Below, one piece after another: positions 39,932 to 53,745 of a DNA stretch of 64,000 nucleotides. The stretch comes from Rhodeus uyekii. Lineage: Eukaryota; Chordata; Actinopteri; Cypriniformes; Acheilognathidae. The position numbers and the translations under genes were made by a program. Within the stretch, counting starts at the first letter, position 1. Each line of letters starts with the position of its first letter. Below the pieces are notes generated by a model, which was not told where the DNA came from, searched no databases, and saw only the letters and a program-made list of their open reading frames with translations. The DNA lies in contig JAWRVZ010000213.1 of assembly GCA_037043235.1 (NCBI GenBank), positions 669,501-733,500 of the forward strand, in the 5' to 3' direction.

Positions 39932-42089
39932 TTATTATTATTATTATTATTCTTCTGCCGTAATGCGTCTTGTGCAGACCAAACCGTAAGGTCTAGAGAC
40001 TTGAAACTTTGTCAGATGGTAGGTCTCAATTTGGGGAGAACGTATCAAAATATGACGCAAATCGGGCTATAGGTGGCGCTACAGCGACTACAAACGCGTA
40101 CATGTTCATAACTCGTAAACCGTTTGTCGTACACTCAAGTGTCTTATATCTCTGGAATCCTTGGCTCAAGACTTAAAAAATGTATATCTCCGATTTCATT
40201 TCCGCCTATAAAAATTTTCCGCCATTTTGAATTTTCTGAAAAAAAAAGTTTTCGAACTCCTCATAGACCGTTTGTCCAAATAACGCGAAACTTCACACAT
40301 ATCATCTAGAGACTCTCATGACCAAAAGTTATTCAAATAATTTTGATCGGTGATTCACGCTTGCAACGACACGCTAAAACGTTCGCATAGTGCGGTGACA
40401 CTTTTGCTAAAATCAGAATAGCTCTGGAACGCAAAGAGATAATCTCACCAAACTTCACATAGTCATGTATAAGCTCAATTTGTGGTCACACCAAAAAAAC
40501 TGGGCCAGTTGACCACTTGGTGGCGCTATATTGCGAAAAAAACACTCAATCACCTGTACAGGGTCACATTGTAGTCCGATTGACCTGAGACTTGTCATGC
40601 ACGGTCTTTGTCCAAGGGTCCATGATGGTCTATGAGGACATTGGTGTATCTCAAAAAACATGACCGTCATCGGCCAATGAACTTTGAGCATCAATTAGAC
40701 CAGCTTAACGAAGGTCGATCGGAACGAAACTCGATGGGCGTGTTTGACTCATGGCCCTAGTGGTCTGTCAGAATTTTGAAGAAAATCGGACACTAGTTGG
40801 CGCTAACGAGTTTTTTGCGTCTCTACTCACGTGGTGTTTCACGCATCCACAAAATATTGACTTCATCTGATAGATCTCCTCATACTGAACAACTTTGCCT
40901 CAAGAACCACTGCTGTCAATCAAATTGTTTGCGAAATATTGGAGATTTTTGAAATTTCAAATTTTTCGAACTCGTCATAGGCCGTCAATCTCACTGTCTT
41001 GAAAATTCACATGCATCATCTAGGGACACTCAAGGCAAAAAGTTGTCAAAGGATTTTCGATTAGTTAAACCGTTCAGCAGATACAATTTTTCATATATTT
41101 CTGATTTGGCCTATTGTGATTAAAATGTCTATATATCTTGTCCAAAAACAAGAAACTTCACAAAACTGTGTAAATGTTAAGAACCAGACATTATGAAGAA
41201 ACTTGTGAGGTTTCATGTATTTCTGATGCTCGTACGGCTCACAATAAATTATAAACCATCTACATTTTAAAATCTTAGAAAAGCTGTAATACTAGTTTTG
41301 TCCACAAGAAAAACGTCACAGATCTGTGAACATGTTAAGAACAAGTCATTTTGAAGAAATGTGTCAGGTCTCATGTATTTCTGATGCTCATAGGGCTCAC
41401 AATAAATTACAAATGATCTACATTTTAAAATCTTAGAAAAGCTGTAATACTACTTTTGTCCACAAGAGGCACCATCAGGCTAGAAAATCTTTTTATTTGG
41501 AGAACAAGTCAGATTGACATAGACTGACATAAACCGACAGAACAGTTCAGATGTTCAGTTCACAATATTAATATCATTTAATCTTCTCAGTCTGAACATC
41601 TTTGAAAGATGTCTATTCATTGTTTGCACAGAGTAGAAACTTCACAGAACTGTGCTCATTAGGAAAACTAGTCAGATTGACAAAAAAAGGTCATAACAGT
41701 TCAAATGATATGACGTGTAGTGTTAAACATATCCACATTGTTATCATTTGATAGATCTTCCCATACTGAAAAAAATTGTAACATGTCTATATATCATTTA
41801 CACAAACTAGAAACTTCATAAAGCTCTGTTTATGTGGAGAACAAGTCAGATTGACATAAACCGACATACACCGACATAACTGTTCAAATGTTCAGTTCAC
41901 AATGTCAATATCATTTGATCTTCTCATTCTGAACATCTTTGAAAGATGTCTATACATTGTTTACACAAAGTAGAAACTTCACAGAACTGTGCTCATTAGG
42001 AGAACCAGTCAGATTGACCACAAACCGTCTTGACAGCTCAGATGGTCTTGCGACGTTTGAACCCCGGTCATTGCTGCTTGCAGCTATAT
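39932..42089 (+). mobile_element. Family A body and tail (head at 37926)
   Basis: Follows a tail with TTA repeats and no head. Same subfamily as 45832-48036 and 55441-56734 (shared AAGTTTTCGAACTCCTCATA and CAAATAACGCGAAACTTC). Confidence 0.76.
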
Positions 42090-44080
42090 TTATTATTATT
42101 ATTATTATTCTGCCGTACTTCTTATCGTGCAGACCAAACCGTAAGGTCTAGAGACTTGAAAGTTGGTTAGATGGTAGGTCTCAATTTGGGGAGAACGTAT
42201 CAAAATATGACGCAAATCGGGCAATAGGTGGCGCTACAGCGACTACAAACGCGTACACGCTCATAACTCGTAAACCGTTTGTCGTAGACTCAAGTGTCTT
42301 ATATCCCTGGAATCCTTGGCTCAAGACTTAAAAAATGTATATCTCCGATTTCATTTCCGCCTATAAAAATTTTCCGCCATTTTGAATTTTCTGAAAAAAA
42401 AATTTTTCGAACTCCTCATAGGCCGTTTGTCCAAATCACGCAAAATTTCCCACGCATCATCTAGAGACTCTCATAACCAAAAGTTGTCAAAGGAATTTTG
42501 ATCGGTGATTCACGCTTGCAACAAGACAATAAAACGTTCGCATAAGGCGGAGACACTTTTGCTAAAATCGTAATACCTCTGGAACGCAAAGAGATAATCT
42601 CACAAAACTTCACATAGTCATCTATAAGATCAATATGTGGTCACACCAAAAAAACTGCGATGATTGACCACTTGGTGGCGCTATATTGCGAAATAAACAC
42701 TCAATCACCTGTACAGGGTCACATGGTAGTCCGATTGACCTGAGACTTGTCATGCACGGTCTTTGTCCAAGGGTCCATGATGGTCTATGAGGACATTGGT
42801 GTATCTCAAAAAACATGACCGTCATCGGCCAATGAACTTTGAGCATCAATTAGACTAGCTTAACGAAGGTCGATCGGAACGAAACTCGATGGGCGTGTTT
42901 GACTCATGGCCCTAGTGGTCTGTCAGAATTTTGAAGAAAATCGGACACTAGTTGGCGCTAACGAGTTTTTTGCGTCTCTACTCACGTGGTGTTTCACGCA
43001 TCCACAGAATATTGATATCATCTGATAGATCTCCTCATACTGAACAACTTTGCCTCAAGAACCACTGCTGTCAATCAAATTGTTTGCGAAATATTGGAGA
43101 TTTTTGAAATATAAAATTTTTCAAACTCGTCATAGGCCGTCAATCTCACTGGCTTGAAAATTCACACGCATCATCTAGGGACACTCAAGGCAAAAAGTTG
43201 TCAAAGGATTTTTGATTAGTTAAACCGTTCAGCAGATACAATTTTTCATATATTTCTGATTTGGCCTATTGTGATTAAAATGTCTATATATCTTGTCCAA
43301 AAACAAGAAACTTCACAAAACTGTGTAAATGTTAAGAACAAGACATTATGAAGAAACTTGTGAGGTTTCATGTATTTCTGATGCTCGTACGGCTCACAAT
43401 AAATTATAAACACTCTATATTTTAAAATCTTAGAAAAGCTGTAATACTACTTTTGTCCACAAGAGAAACGTCACAGAACTGTGAACATGTTAAGAACAAG
43501 TCATTTTGAAGAAATGTGTCAGGTCTCATGTATTTCTGATGCTCATAGGGCTCACAATAAATAATAAACTATCTATATTTTAAAATCTTAGAAAAGCTGT
43601 AATACTACTTTTGTCCACAAGAGGCGCCGTCAGGCTAGAAAATCTTTTCATGTGGAGAACAAGTCAGATTGACATAGACTGACATAAAAGTTCAGATGAT
43701 ATGATGTGTGGTGTTAAACATATCCACACGATATTAATATAATTTGATAGATCTTCCTATAGTGAAAAAATGTGTAATATGATACGTCTATACATCGTTT
43801 ACACAAACTAGAAACTTCATAAAGATGTGTTTATGTGGAGAACAAGTCAGATTGACATAGATCGACATTACAGTTCAGATGTTCAGTTCACAATATTAAT
43901 ATCATTTGATCTTCTCATTCTGAACATCTTTGAAAGATGTCTATATATTGTTTGCACAAAGTAGAAACTTCACAGAACTGTGCACATTAGGATAACTAGT
44001 CAGATTGACCACAAACAGTCATGACATCTCAGATGGTCCTGCTACGTTTGAACCCCGGTCATTGCTGCTTGCAGCTATAT
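42090..44080 (+). mobile_element. Family A body and tail (head at 35878)
   Basis: No head of its own. Shares CAAAATTTCCCACGCATCAT with the copies at 48037 and 51625. The tail reads CTACGTTTGAACCCC. Confidence 0.75.
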
Positions 44081-45772
44081 TTATTATTCTTTTTCTTGTG
44101 CCATGGGAGTCTATGGCAGCCCATAGAACCGTAAACGGGAAAATGAAAAAAAGTTGGCACACTCATTAAGGACAGTCCAATCATTGACCATACCAAAATT
44201 GAAGTCTCTAACTCAATCTCTATAGCGCCACCAACTGTCCAAAGTTGCACTCACGTTTACGTTAATAACTTTTGAACCGTATGTCCTAGAAACAAAATTA
44301 TTTTGTCAACTGATTCCTTGGCTCTAGACGATTCGATTGCACCATATGACGTCATTTTCCGTCATGAATATTTTCCCGCCATTTTGAATTTTATGAAAAA
44401 CCTTCTTTTTCGAACTCCTCCTAGGCCGTTTGTCCGATTTTCACGAAAATTGAACCACATCATCTCCAGACCATGGTGACAAAAAGTTATCCAAAGAAAG
44501 TTGAAATGTCAAACCGTTTATGAATAACTCACGAAAGAATCCGACGTAATGATCGCAAAAATGAACTTGAGGCTCTATCTCCACAACGCATTAGCGTTTT
44601 CTGACCAAACTCGGTGTGTGTTATGTCAATCATGGTCTGAGGCTACCTGCAGAGTTTTGGCGCTGTGCCCCCTAGTGGTCAGGAGATATGAAAAAGTGAC
44701 ATTTTTCCTTACAACTCCTGAACGCTTTGTCCAAAAATCATAAAACTGGTCTCGTTAGATTCAGTGCATCATGCCGAGTCGTGCGATACCAAATTTTCCC
44801 ATATCGGCCATTTAGAGCGTCGGCCATTTTGAATATTGTCATAAATTGCTATATTTAACAAATGGATTGGTGTATCGTTACGAAACTCAATATGTGTCTT
44901 CGGCACCTAACCTTGATACGGCACAAAAAGTTTGGGGGCAGCGCCACCTTGTGGTCAAAAGTTATAACAAAATTTACAAACATACTAATAACTTTTGATG
45001 ACGTTAACCTATTGTAAAACAAATGGTCTTAATGTGTTCATTGGGTCAAGCCGAGACCATAGATACCAAATATGTCATATTCGGCCAAACCTCCGATTTG
45101 CCATGTTATTTTTCTTTAAAAACCTACTTTTTCGAACTCCTCCCAGACCGTTTGTCCAATTTTCACCAAAATTAAACCACATCATCTCCAGACAATGTGG
45201 ACAAAAAGTTATCCAAAGAAAGTTGATATGTCAAACCGTTTACGAATAACTCGCGAAAGAATCCGACATAATGGTCGCAAAAATGAAATTGAGGCTTTAT
45301 CTCCGCAACGCATTAGCGTTTTCTGACCAAACTAGGTGTGTGTTATGTCAATCATGGTCTGAGGCTACCTGCAGAGTTTTGGCGCTCTGCCCCCTAGTGG
45401 TCAGGAGATATTAAAAAACTGACATTTTTGATTATAACTCCTGAACGCTTTGTCTAAAAATCATGAAACTGGTCTCTTTAGATCCAGTGGGTCATGCCGA
45501 GTCCTGTGATACCAAATTTTCCCATATCGGCCATTTTGAGCGTCTGCCATTTCGATTTTTCTTATAAGATGCTATGTTTAACAAACACATGACTTTAGTG
45601 CTCTGTCAGCAATGGTTTACCCAATTGAAAGCAAACTTTGCATGTGTCAATGTCACCACACTGAAATGTGTTTAGATTCTTACTGCCGTTGGTCTGATGA
45701 TGCCAGCCATGTCGGCATGACATTTAATGCCCTCCTTGCACTTGGCCCCGTGATGGCTGCTAGCAGCTATAT
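44081..45772 (+). mobile_element. Family B body and tail (head at 32108)
   Basis: A family B body appearing after four family A tails. Between the close of the second B copy (35875) and this point there are exactly four A heads and four A tails, so the bracket count balances. A gap of about 90 bases relative to its sisters is seen near 45660. Confidence 0.8.
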
Positions 45773-45777
45773 TTATT

Positions 45778-45831
45778 AGGGGTTCAAACGCGAAGCGTTG
45801 AAAACCTATTGTAATTGTTAGGATTTTTATT
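45778..45831 (+). repeat. Family A head (45778)
   Basis: Single head; pairs by order with the body at 48037-49473. Confidence 0.72.
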
Positions 45832-45877
45832 AGGGGTTCAAACGCGAAGCGTTGAAAACCTATTGTAATTGTTAGGA

Positions 45878-45909
<32 letters not shown>

Positions 45910-48036
45910 CTTCTGCCGTAATGCGTCTTGTGCAGACCAAACCGTAAGGTCTAGAGACTTGAAACTTTGTCAGATGGTAGGTCTCAATTTGGGGAGAACG
46001 TATCAAAATATGACGCAAATCGGGCTATAGGTGGCGCTACAGCGACTACAAACGCGTACATGTTCATAACTCGTAAACCGTTTGTCGTACACTCAAGTGT
46101 CTTATATCTCTGGAATCCTTGGCTCAAGACTTAAAAAATGTATATCTCCGATTTCATTTCCGCCTATAAAAATTTTCCGCCATTTTGAATTTTCTGAAAA
46201 AAAAAGTTTTCGAACTCCTCATAGACCGTTTGTCCAAATAACGCGAAACTTCACACATATCATCTAGAGACTCTCATGACCAAAAGTTATTCAAATAATT
46301 TTGATCGGTGATTCACGCTTGCAACGACACGCTAAAACGTTCGCATAAGGCAGAGACACTTTTGCTAAAATTGTAATAGCTCTGGAACGCAAAGAGATAA
46401 TCTCACCAAACTTCACATAGTCATGTATAAGCTCAATTTGTGGTCACACCAAAAAAACTGCGATGATTGACCACTTGGTGGCGCTATATTGCGAAAAAAA
46501 CACTCAATCACCTGTACAGGGTCACATGGTAGTCCGATTGACCTGAGACTTGTCATGCACGGTCTTTGTCCAAGGGTCCATGATGGTCTATGAGGACATT
46601 GGTGTATCTCAAAAAACATGACCGTCATCGGCCAATGAACTTTGAGCATCAATTAGACCAGCTTAACGAAGGTCGATCGGAACGAAACTCGATGGGCGTG
46701 TTTGACTCATGGCCCTAGTGGTCTGTCAGAATTTTGAAGAAAATCGGACACTAGTTGGCGCTAACGAGTTTTTTGCGTCTCTACTCACGTGGTGTTTCAC
46801 GCATTTACAAAATATTGACTTCATCTGATAGATCTCCTCATACTGAACAACTTTGCCTCAAGAACCACTGCTGTCAATCAAATTGTTTGCGAAATATTGG
46901 AGATTTTTGAAATTTCAAATTTTTCGAACTCGTCATAGGCCGTCAATCTCACTGTCTTGAAAATTCACATGCATCATCTAGGGACACTCAAGGCAAAAAG
47001 TTGTCAAAGGATTTTCGATTAGTTAAACCGTTCAGCAGATACAATTTTTCATATATTTCTGATTTGGCCTATTGTGATTAAAATGTCTATATATCTTGTC
47101 CAAAAACAAGAAACTTCACAAAACTGTGTAAATGTTAAGAACCAGACATTATGAAGAAACTTGTGAGGTTTCATGTATTTCGGATGCTCGTACAGCTCAC
47201 AATAAATTATAAACCATCTACATTTTAAAATCTTAGAAAAGCTGTAATACTAGTTTTGTCCACAAGAGAAACGTCACAGATCTGTGAACATGTTAAGAAC
47301 AAGTCATTTTGAAGAAATGTGTCAGGTCTCATGTATTTCTGATGCTCATAGGGCTCACAATAAATTACAAACGATCTACATTTTAAAATCTTAGAAAAGC
47401 TGTAATACTACTTTTGTCCACAAGAGGCACCATCAGGCTAGAAAATCTTTTTATGTGGAGAACAAGTCAGATTGACATAGACTGACATAAACCGACAGAA
47501 CAGTTCAGATGTTCAGTTCACAATATTAATATCATTTAATCTTCTCAGTCTGAACATCTTTGAAATATGTCTATACATTGTTTGCACAGAGTAGAAACTT
47601 CACAGAACTGTGCTCATTAGGAAAACTAGTCAGATTGACAAAAAAAGGTCATAACAGTTCAAATGATATGACGTGTAGTGTTAAACATATCCACATTGTT
47701 ATCATTTGATAGATCTTCCCATGCTGAAATTTTTTTGTAACGTCTATATATCATTTACACAAACTAGAAACTTCATAAAGCTCTGTTTATGTGGACAACA
47801 AGTCAGATTGACATAGACCGACATAATAGTTCATATGTTCAGTTCACAATGTCAATATCATTTGATCTTCTCATTCTGAACATCTTTGAAAGATGTCTAT
47901 ACATTGTTTACACAAAGTAGAAACTTCACAGAACTGTGCACATTAGGAGAACTAGTCAGATTGACCACAAACCGTCATGACAGCTCAGATGGTCCTGCTA
48001 CGTTTGAACCCCGGTCATTGCTGCTTGCAGCTATAT
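45832..48036 (+). mobile_element. Family A element, uninterrupted copy
   Basis: Head at 45832 with a long TTA run, body from about 45908, tail ending 48036. Very close to the copy at 39932-42089. Confidence 0.8.
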
Positions 48037-49473
48037 TTATTATTATTATTATTATTCTTCTGCCGTACTTCTTATCGTGCAGACCAAACCGTAAGGTATA
48101 GAGACTTGAAAGTTGGTCAGATGGTAGGTCTCAATTTGGGGAGAACGTATCAAAATATGGCGCAAATCGGGCAATAGGTGGCGCTACAGCGACTACAAAC
48201 GCGTACACGCTCATAACTCGTAAACCGTTTGTCGTACACTCAAGTGTCTTATATCCCTGGAATCCTTGGCTCAAGACTTAAAAAATGTATATCTCCGATT
48301 TCATTTCCGCCTATAAAAATTTTCCGCCATTTTGAATTTTCTGAAAAAAAAATTTTTCGAACTCCTCATAGGCCGTTTGGCCAAATCACGCAAAATTTCC
48401 CACGCATCATCTAGAGACTCTCATGACCAAAAGTTGTCAAAGGAATTTTAATCGGTGATTCACGCTTGCAACAAGACAATAAAACGTTCGGATAAGGCGG
48501 AGACACTTTTGCTAGAATCGTAATAGCTCTGGAACGCAAAGAGATAATCTCACCAAACTTCACATAGTCATGTATAAGCTCAATTTGTGGTCACAACAAA
48601 AAAACTGCGATGATTGACCACTTGGTGGCGCTATATTGCGAAAAAAACACTCAATCACCTGTACAGGGTCACATGGTAGTCCGATTGACCTGAAACTTGT
48701 CATGCACGGTCTTTGTCCAAGGGTCCCTGATGGTCTATGAGGACATTGGTGTATCTCAAAAAACATGGCCGTCATCGGCCAATGAACTTTGAGCATCAAT
48801 TAGACCAGCTTAACGAAGGTCGATCGGAACGAAACTCGATGGGCGTGTTTGACTCATGGCCCTAGTGGTCTGTCAGAATTTTGAAGAAAATCGGACACTA
48901 GTTGGCGCTAACGAGTTTTTTGCGTCTCTACTCACGTGGTGTTTTACGCATCCACAAAATATTGATATCATCTGATAGATCTCCTCATACTGAACAACTT
49001 TGCCTCAAGAACCACTGCTGTCAATCAAATTGTTTGCGAAATATTGGAGATTTTCGAAATTTCAAATTTTTCGAACTCGTCATAGGCCGTCAATCTCACT
49101 GGCTTGAAAATTCACGTTAAACATATCCACACTATATTAATATCATTTGATAGATCTTCCTATAGTGAAAAAATGTGTAATATGATACGTCTATATATCG
49201 TTTACACAAACTAGAAACTTCATAAAGCTCTGTTTATGTGTAGAACAAGTCAGATTGACATAACAGTTCAGATGTTCAGTTCACAATATTAATATCATTT
49301 GATCTTCTCATTCTGAAAATCTTTGAAAGATGTCTATACATTGTTTGCACAAAGTAGAAACTTCACAGAACTGTGCACATTAGGAGAACTAGTCAGATTG
49401 ACCACAAACCGTCTTGACAGCTCAGATGGTCTTGCGATGTTTGAACCCCGGTCATTGCTGCTTGCAGCTATAT
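48037..49473 (+). mobile_element. Family A body and tail with internal deletion (head at 45778)
   Basis: At about 49115 the sequence jumps from CTTGAAAATTCAC to GTTAAACATATCCAC, skipping about 600 bases present in sister copies. The tail ends 49473. Confidence 0.75.
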
Positions 49474-51454
49474 TTATTATTATTATTATTATTCTTCTGC
49501 CGTAATGCGTCTCGTGCAGACCAAACCGTAAGGTCTAGAGACTTGAAACTTTGTCAGATGGTAGGTCTCAATTTGGGGAGAACGTATCAAAATATGACGC
49601 AAATCGGGCTATAGGTGGCGCTACAGCGACTACAAACGCGTACATGTTCATAACTCGTAAACCGTTTGTCGTACACTCAAGTGTCTTATATCTCTGGAAT
49701 CCTTGGCTCAAAACTTAAAAAATGTATATCTCCGATTTCATTTCCGTCTATAAAAATTTTCCGCCATTTTGAATTTTCTGAAAAAAAAATTTTTCGAACT
49801 CCTCATAGACCGTTTGTCCAAATCTCACGAAACTTCACACGCATCATCTAGAGACTCTCATGACCAAAAGTTGTCAAAGGAATTTTGATCGGTGATTCAC
49901 GCTTGCAACAAGACAATAAAACGTTCGCAGAAGGCGGAGACACTTTTGCTAAAATCGTAATACCTCTGGAACGCAAAGAGATAATCTCACCAAACTTCAC
50001 ATAGTCATGTATAAGATCAATATGTGGTCACACAAAAAAAACTGCGATGATTGACCACTTGGTGGCGCTATATTGCGAAAAAAACACTCAATCACCTGTA
50101 CAGGGTCACATGGGAGTCCGATTGACCTGAGACTTGTCATGCACGGTCTTTGTCCAAGGGTCCATGATGGTCTATGAGGACATTGGTGTATCTCAAAAAA
50201 CATGACCGTCATTGGCCAATGAACTTTGAGCATCAATTAGACTAGCTTAACGAAAGTCGATCGGAACGAAACTCGATGGGCGTGTTTGACTCATAGCCCT
50301 AGTGGTCTGTCAGAATTTTGAAGAAAATCGGACACTAGTTGGCGCTAACGAGTTTTTTGCGTCTCTACTCACGTGGTGTTTCACGCATCCACAGAATATT
50401 GATATCATCTGATAGATCTCCTCATACTGAACAACTTTGCCTCAAGAACCACTGCTGTCAATCAAATTGTTTGCGAAATATTGGAGATTTTTGAAATTTC
50501 AAATTTTTCGAACTCGTCATAGCCCGTCAATCTCACTGGCTTGAAAATTCACACGCATCATCTAGGGACGCTCAAGGCAAAAAGTTGTCAAAGGATTTTC
50601 GATTAGTGAAACCGTTCAGCAGATACAATTTTTCATATATTTCTGATTTGGCCTATTGTGATTAAAATGTCTATATATCTTGTCCAAAAACAAGAAACTT
50701 CACAAAACTTTGTAAATGTTAAGAACAAGACATTATGAAGAAACTTGTGAGGTTTCATGTATTTCTGATGCTCGTACGGCTCACAATAAATTATAAACAC
50801 TCTATATTTTAAAATCTTAGAAAAGCTGTAATACTACTTTTGTCCACAAGAGAAACGTCACAGAACTGTGAACAAGTTAAGAACAAGTCATTTTGAAGAA
50901 ATGTGTCAGGTCTCATGTATTTCTGATGCTCATAGGGCTCACAATAAATAATAAACGATCTATATTTTAAAATCTTAGAAAAGCTGTAATACTACTTTTG
51001 TCCACAAGAGGCACCGTCAGGCTGACAGAGAACAAGTCAGATTGACATAGACTGACATAACAGTTCAGATGATATGATGTGTGGTGTTAAACATATCCAC
51101 ACTATATTAATATCTTTGATAGATATTCCCATTCTGAAAAAATGTGTAACATGTCTATATCATTTACACAAACTAGACACTTCTTAAAGCTGTGTTTATG
51201 TGGAGAACAAGTCAGATTGACATAGAATGACATAAACCAACATAACAGTTCAGATGTTCAGTTCACAATATTAATATCATTTGATCTTCTAATAACTGAA
51301 CATTTTTGTAAGATGTCTATACATTGTTTGCACAAAGCATAAACTTCACAGTACTGTGCACATTAGGAGAACTAGTCAGATTGACCACAAACCGTCTTGA
51401 CAGCTCAGATGGTCTTGCAACGTTTGAACCCCGGTCATTGCTGCTTGCAGCTAT
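49474..51454 (+). mobile_element. Family A body and tail (head at 32054)
   Basis: No head of its own. The tail ends GCAGCTAT, two bases shorter than the others, before the next head cluster. Confidence 0.72.
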
Positions 51455-51456
51455 TT

Positions 51457-51624
51457 AGGGGTTCAAACGCGAAGCGTTGAAAACCTATTGTAATTGTTAG
51501 GATTTTTATTATTAGGGGTTCAAACGCGAAGCGTTGAAAACCTATTGTAATTGTTAGGATTTTTATTAGGGGTTCAAACGCGAAGCGTTGAAAACCTATT
51601 GTAATTGTTAGGATTTTTATTATT
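51457..51624 (+). repeat. Three family A heads in a row (51457, 51514, 51568)
   Basis: Almost identical 51-base heads separated by one or two TTA units. A fourth head follows at 51625 with its own body. By order 51568 pairs with the truncated body at 55441; 51457 and 51514 have no tail left. Confidence 0.75.
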
Positions 51625-53665
51625 AGGGGTTCAAACGCGAAGCGTTGAAAACCTATTGTAATTGTTAAGATTTTTATTATTATTATTATTATTCTGCCGT
51701 ACTTCTTATCGTGCAGACCAAACCGTAATGTCTAGAGACTTGAAAGTTGGCCAGAAGGTAGGTCTCAATTTGGGGAGAACGTATCAAAATATGACCCCGA
51801 TTGGCCAATAGGTGGCGCTACAGCGATCAAAATACCTAAATTGCTAATAACTCATAGACAGTTTGTCGTACACTCAAGTGTCTTATATCCCTGGAATCCT
51901 TGGCTCAAGACTTAAAAAATGTATATCTCCGATTTCATTTCCGCCTATAAAAATTTTCCGCCATTTTGAATTTTATGAAAAAAAAATTTTTCGAACTCCT
52001 CATAGGCCGTTTGTCCAAATCACGCAAAATTTCCCACGCATCATCTAGAGACTCTCATAACCAAAAGTTGTCAAAGGAATTTTGATCGGTGATTCACGCT
52101 TGCAACAAGACAATAAAACGTTCGCATAAGGCGGAGACACTTTTGCTAAAATCGTAATACCTCTGGAACGCAAAGAGATAATCTCACAAAACTTCACATA
52201 GTCATCTATAAGATCAATATGTGGCCACACCAAAAAAACTGCGATGATTGACCACTTGGTGGCGCTATATTGCGAAATAAACACTCAATCACCTGTACAG
52301 GGTCACATGGTAGTCCGATTGACCTGAGACTTGTCATGCACGGTCTTTGTCCAAGGGTCCATGATGGTCTATGAGGACATTGGTGTATCTCAAAAAACAT
52401 GACCGTCATCGGCCAATGAACTTTGAGCATCAATTAGACTAGCTTAACGAAGGTCGATCGGAACGAAACTCGATGGCCGTGTTTGACTCATGGCCCTAGT
52501 GGTCTGTCAGAATTTTGAAGAAAATCGGACACTAGTTGGCGCTAACGAGTTTTTTGCGTCTCTACTCACGTGGTGTTTCACGCATCCACAGAATATTGAT
52601 ATCATCTGATAGATCTCCTCATACTGAACAACTTTGCCTCAAGAACCACTGCTGTCAATCAAATTGTTTGCGAAATATTGGAGATTTTTGAAATATAAAA
52701 TTTTTCAAACTCGTCATAGGCCGTCAATCTCACTGGCTTGAAAATTCACACGCATCATCTAGGGACACTCAAGGCAAAAAGTTGTCAAAGGATTTTCGAT
52801 TAGTTAAACCGTTCAGCAGATACAATTTTTCATATATTTCTGATTTGGCCTATTGTGATTAAAATGTCTATATATCTTGTCCAAAAACAAGAAACTTCAC
52901 AAAACTGTGTAAATGTTAAGAACAAGACATTATGAAGAAACTTGTGAGGTTTCATGTATTTCTGATGCTCGTACGGCTCACAATAAATTAAAATCTTTCT
53001 ATATTTTAAAATATTAGAAAAGCTGTAATACTATATTTGTCCACAAGAAAAACGTCACAGATCTGTGAACATGTTAAGACCAAGTCATTTTGAAGAAATG
53101 TGTCAGGTCTCATGTATTTCTGATGCTCATAGGGCTCACAATAAATTACAAACGATCTACATTTTAAAATCTTAGAAAAGCTGTAATACTACTTTTGTCC
53201 ACAAGAGGCACCGTCAGGCTAGAAAATCTTTTTACGTGGAGAACAAGTCAGATTGACATAGACTGACATAACAGTTCTGAAGACATGACATACGGAAGTT
53301 AAACACATGCACGTAATATTAATATCATTTGAGAGATATTCCCATACTGAAAAAATGTGTAACATGTCTATATCGTTTACACAAACTAGACACTTCTTAA
53401 AGCTGTGTATATGTGGAGAACAAGTCAGATTGACATAGAATGACATAAACCAACATAACAGTTCAGATGTTCAGTTCACAATATTAATATCATTTGATCT
53501 AATACTGAACATTTTTGTAAGATGTCTATACATTGTTTGCACAAAGCATAAAATTCACAGTACTGTGCACATTAGGAGAACTGGTCAGAATGACAAAAAA
53601 ATGTCATAACAGCTCTGATGTTCCTGCTACGTTTGAACCCCGGTCATTGCTGCTTGCAGCTATAT
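51625..53665 (+). mobile_element. Family A element, uninterrupted mosaic copy
   Basis: Head with the GTTAAGATTT variant. The first ~250 body bases match the copy at 35938, while the remainder matches 42090-44080 (CTCATAACCAAAAG, GTCATCTATAAGATCAATAT). The tail ends 53665. Confidence 0.78.
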
Positions 53666-53667
53666 TT

Positions 53668-53713
53668 AGGGGTTCAAACGCGAAGCGTTGAAAACCTATT
53701 GTAATTGTTAGGA

Positions 53714-53745
<32 letters not shown>

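Noticed and set aside
46413..46652. Frames of 60-80 codons recurring in every array copy (for example minus 46413-46652 and plus 46082-46267)
   Set aside because: They recur because the copies are near-identical. Both strands show them, lengths vary with small changes, and none has a recognisable domain, so they are treated as non-coding repeat sequence.
51457..51670. Regular ~55-bp spaced repeats resembling a CRISPR array
   Set aside because: There are no unique spacers (only TTA units lie between), the sequence is from an animal genome, and each head matches the start of a known element copy.
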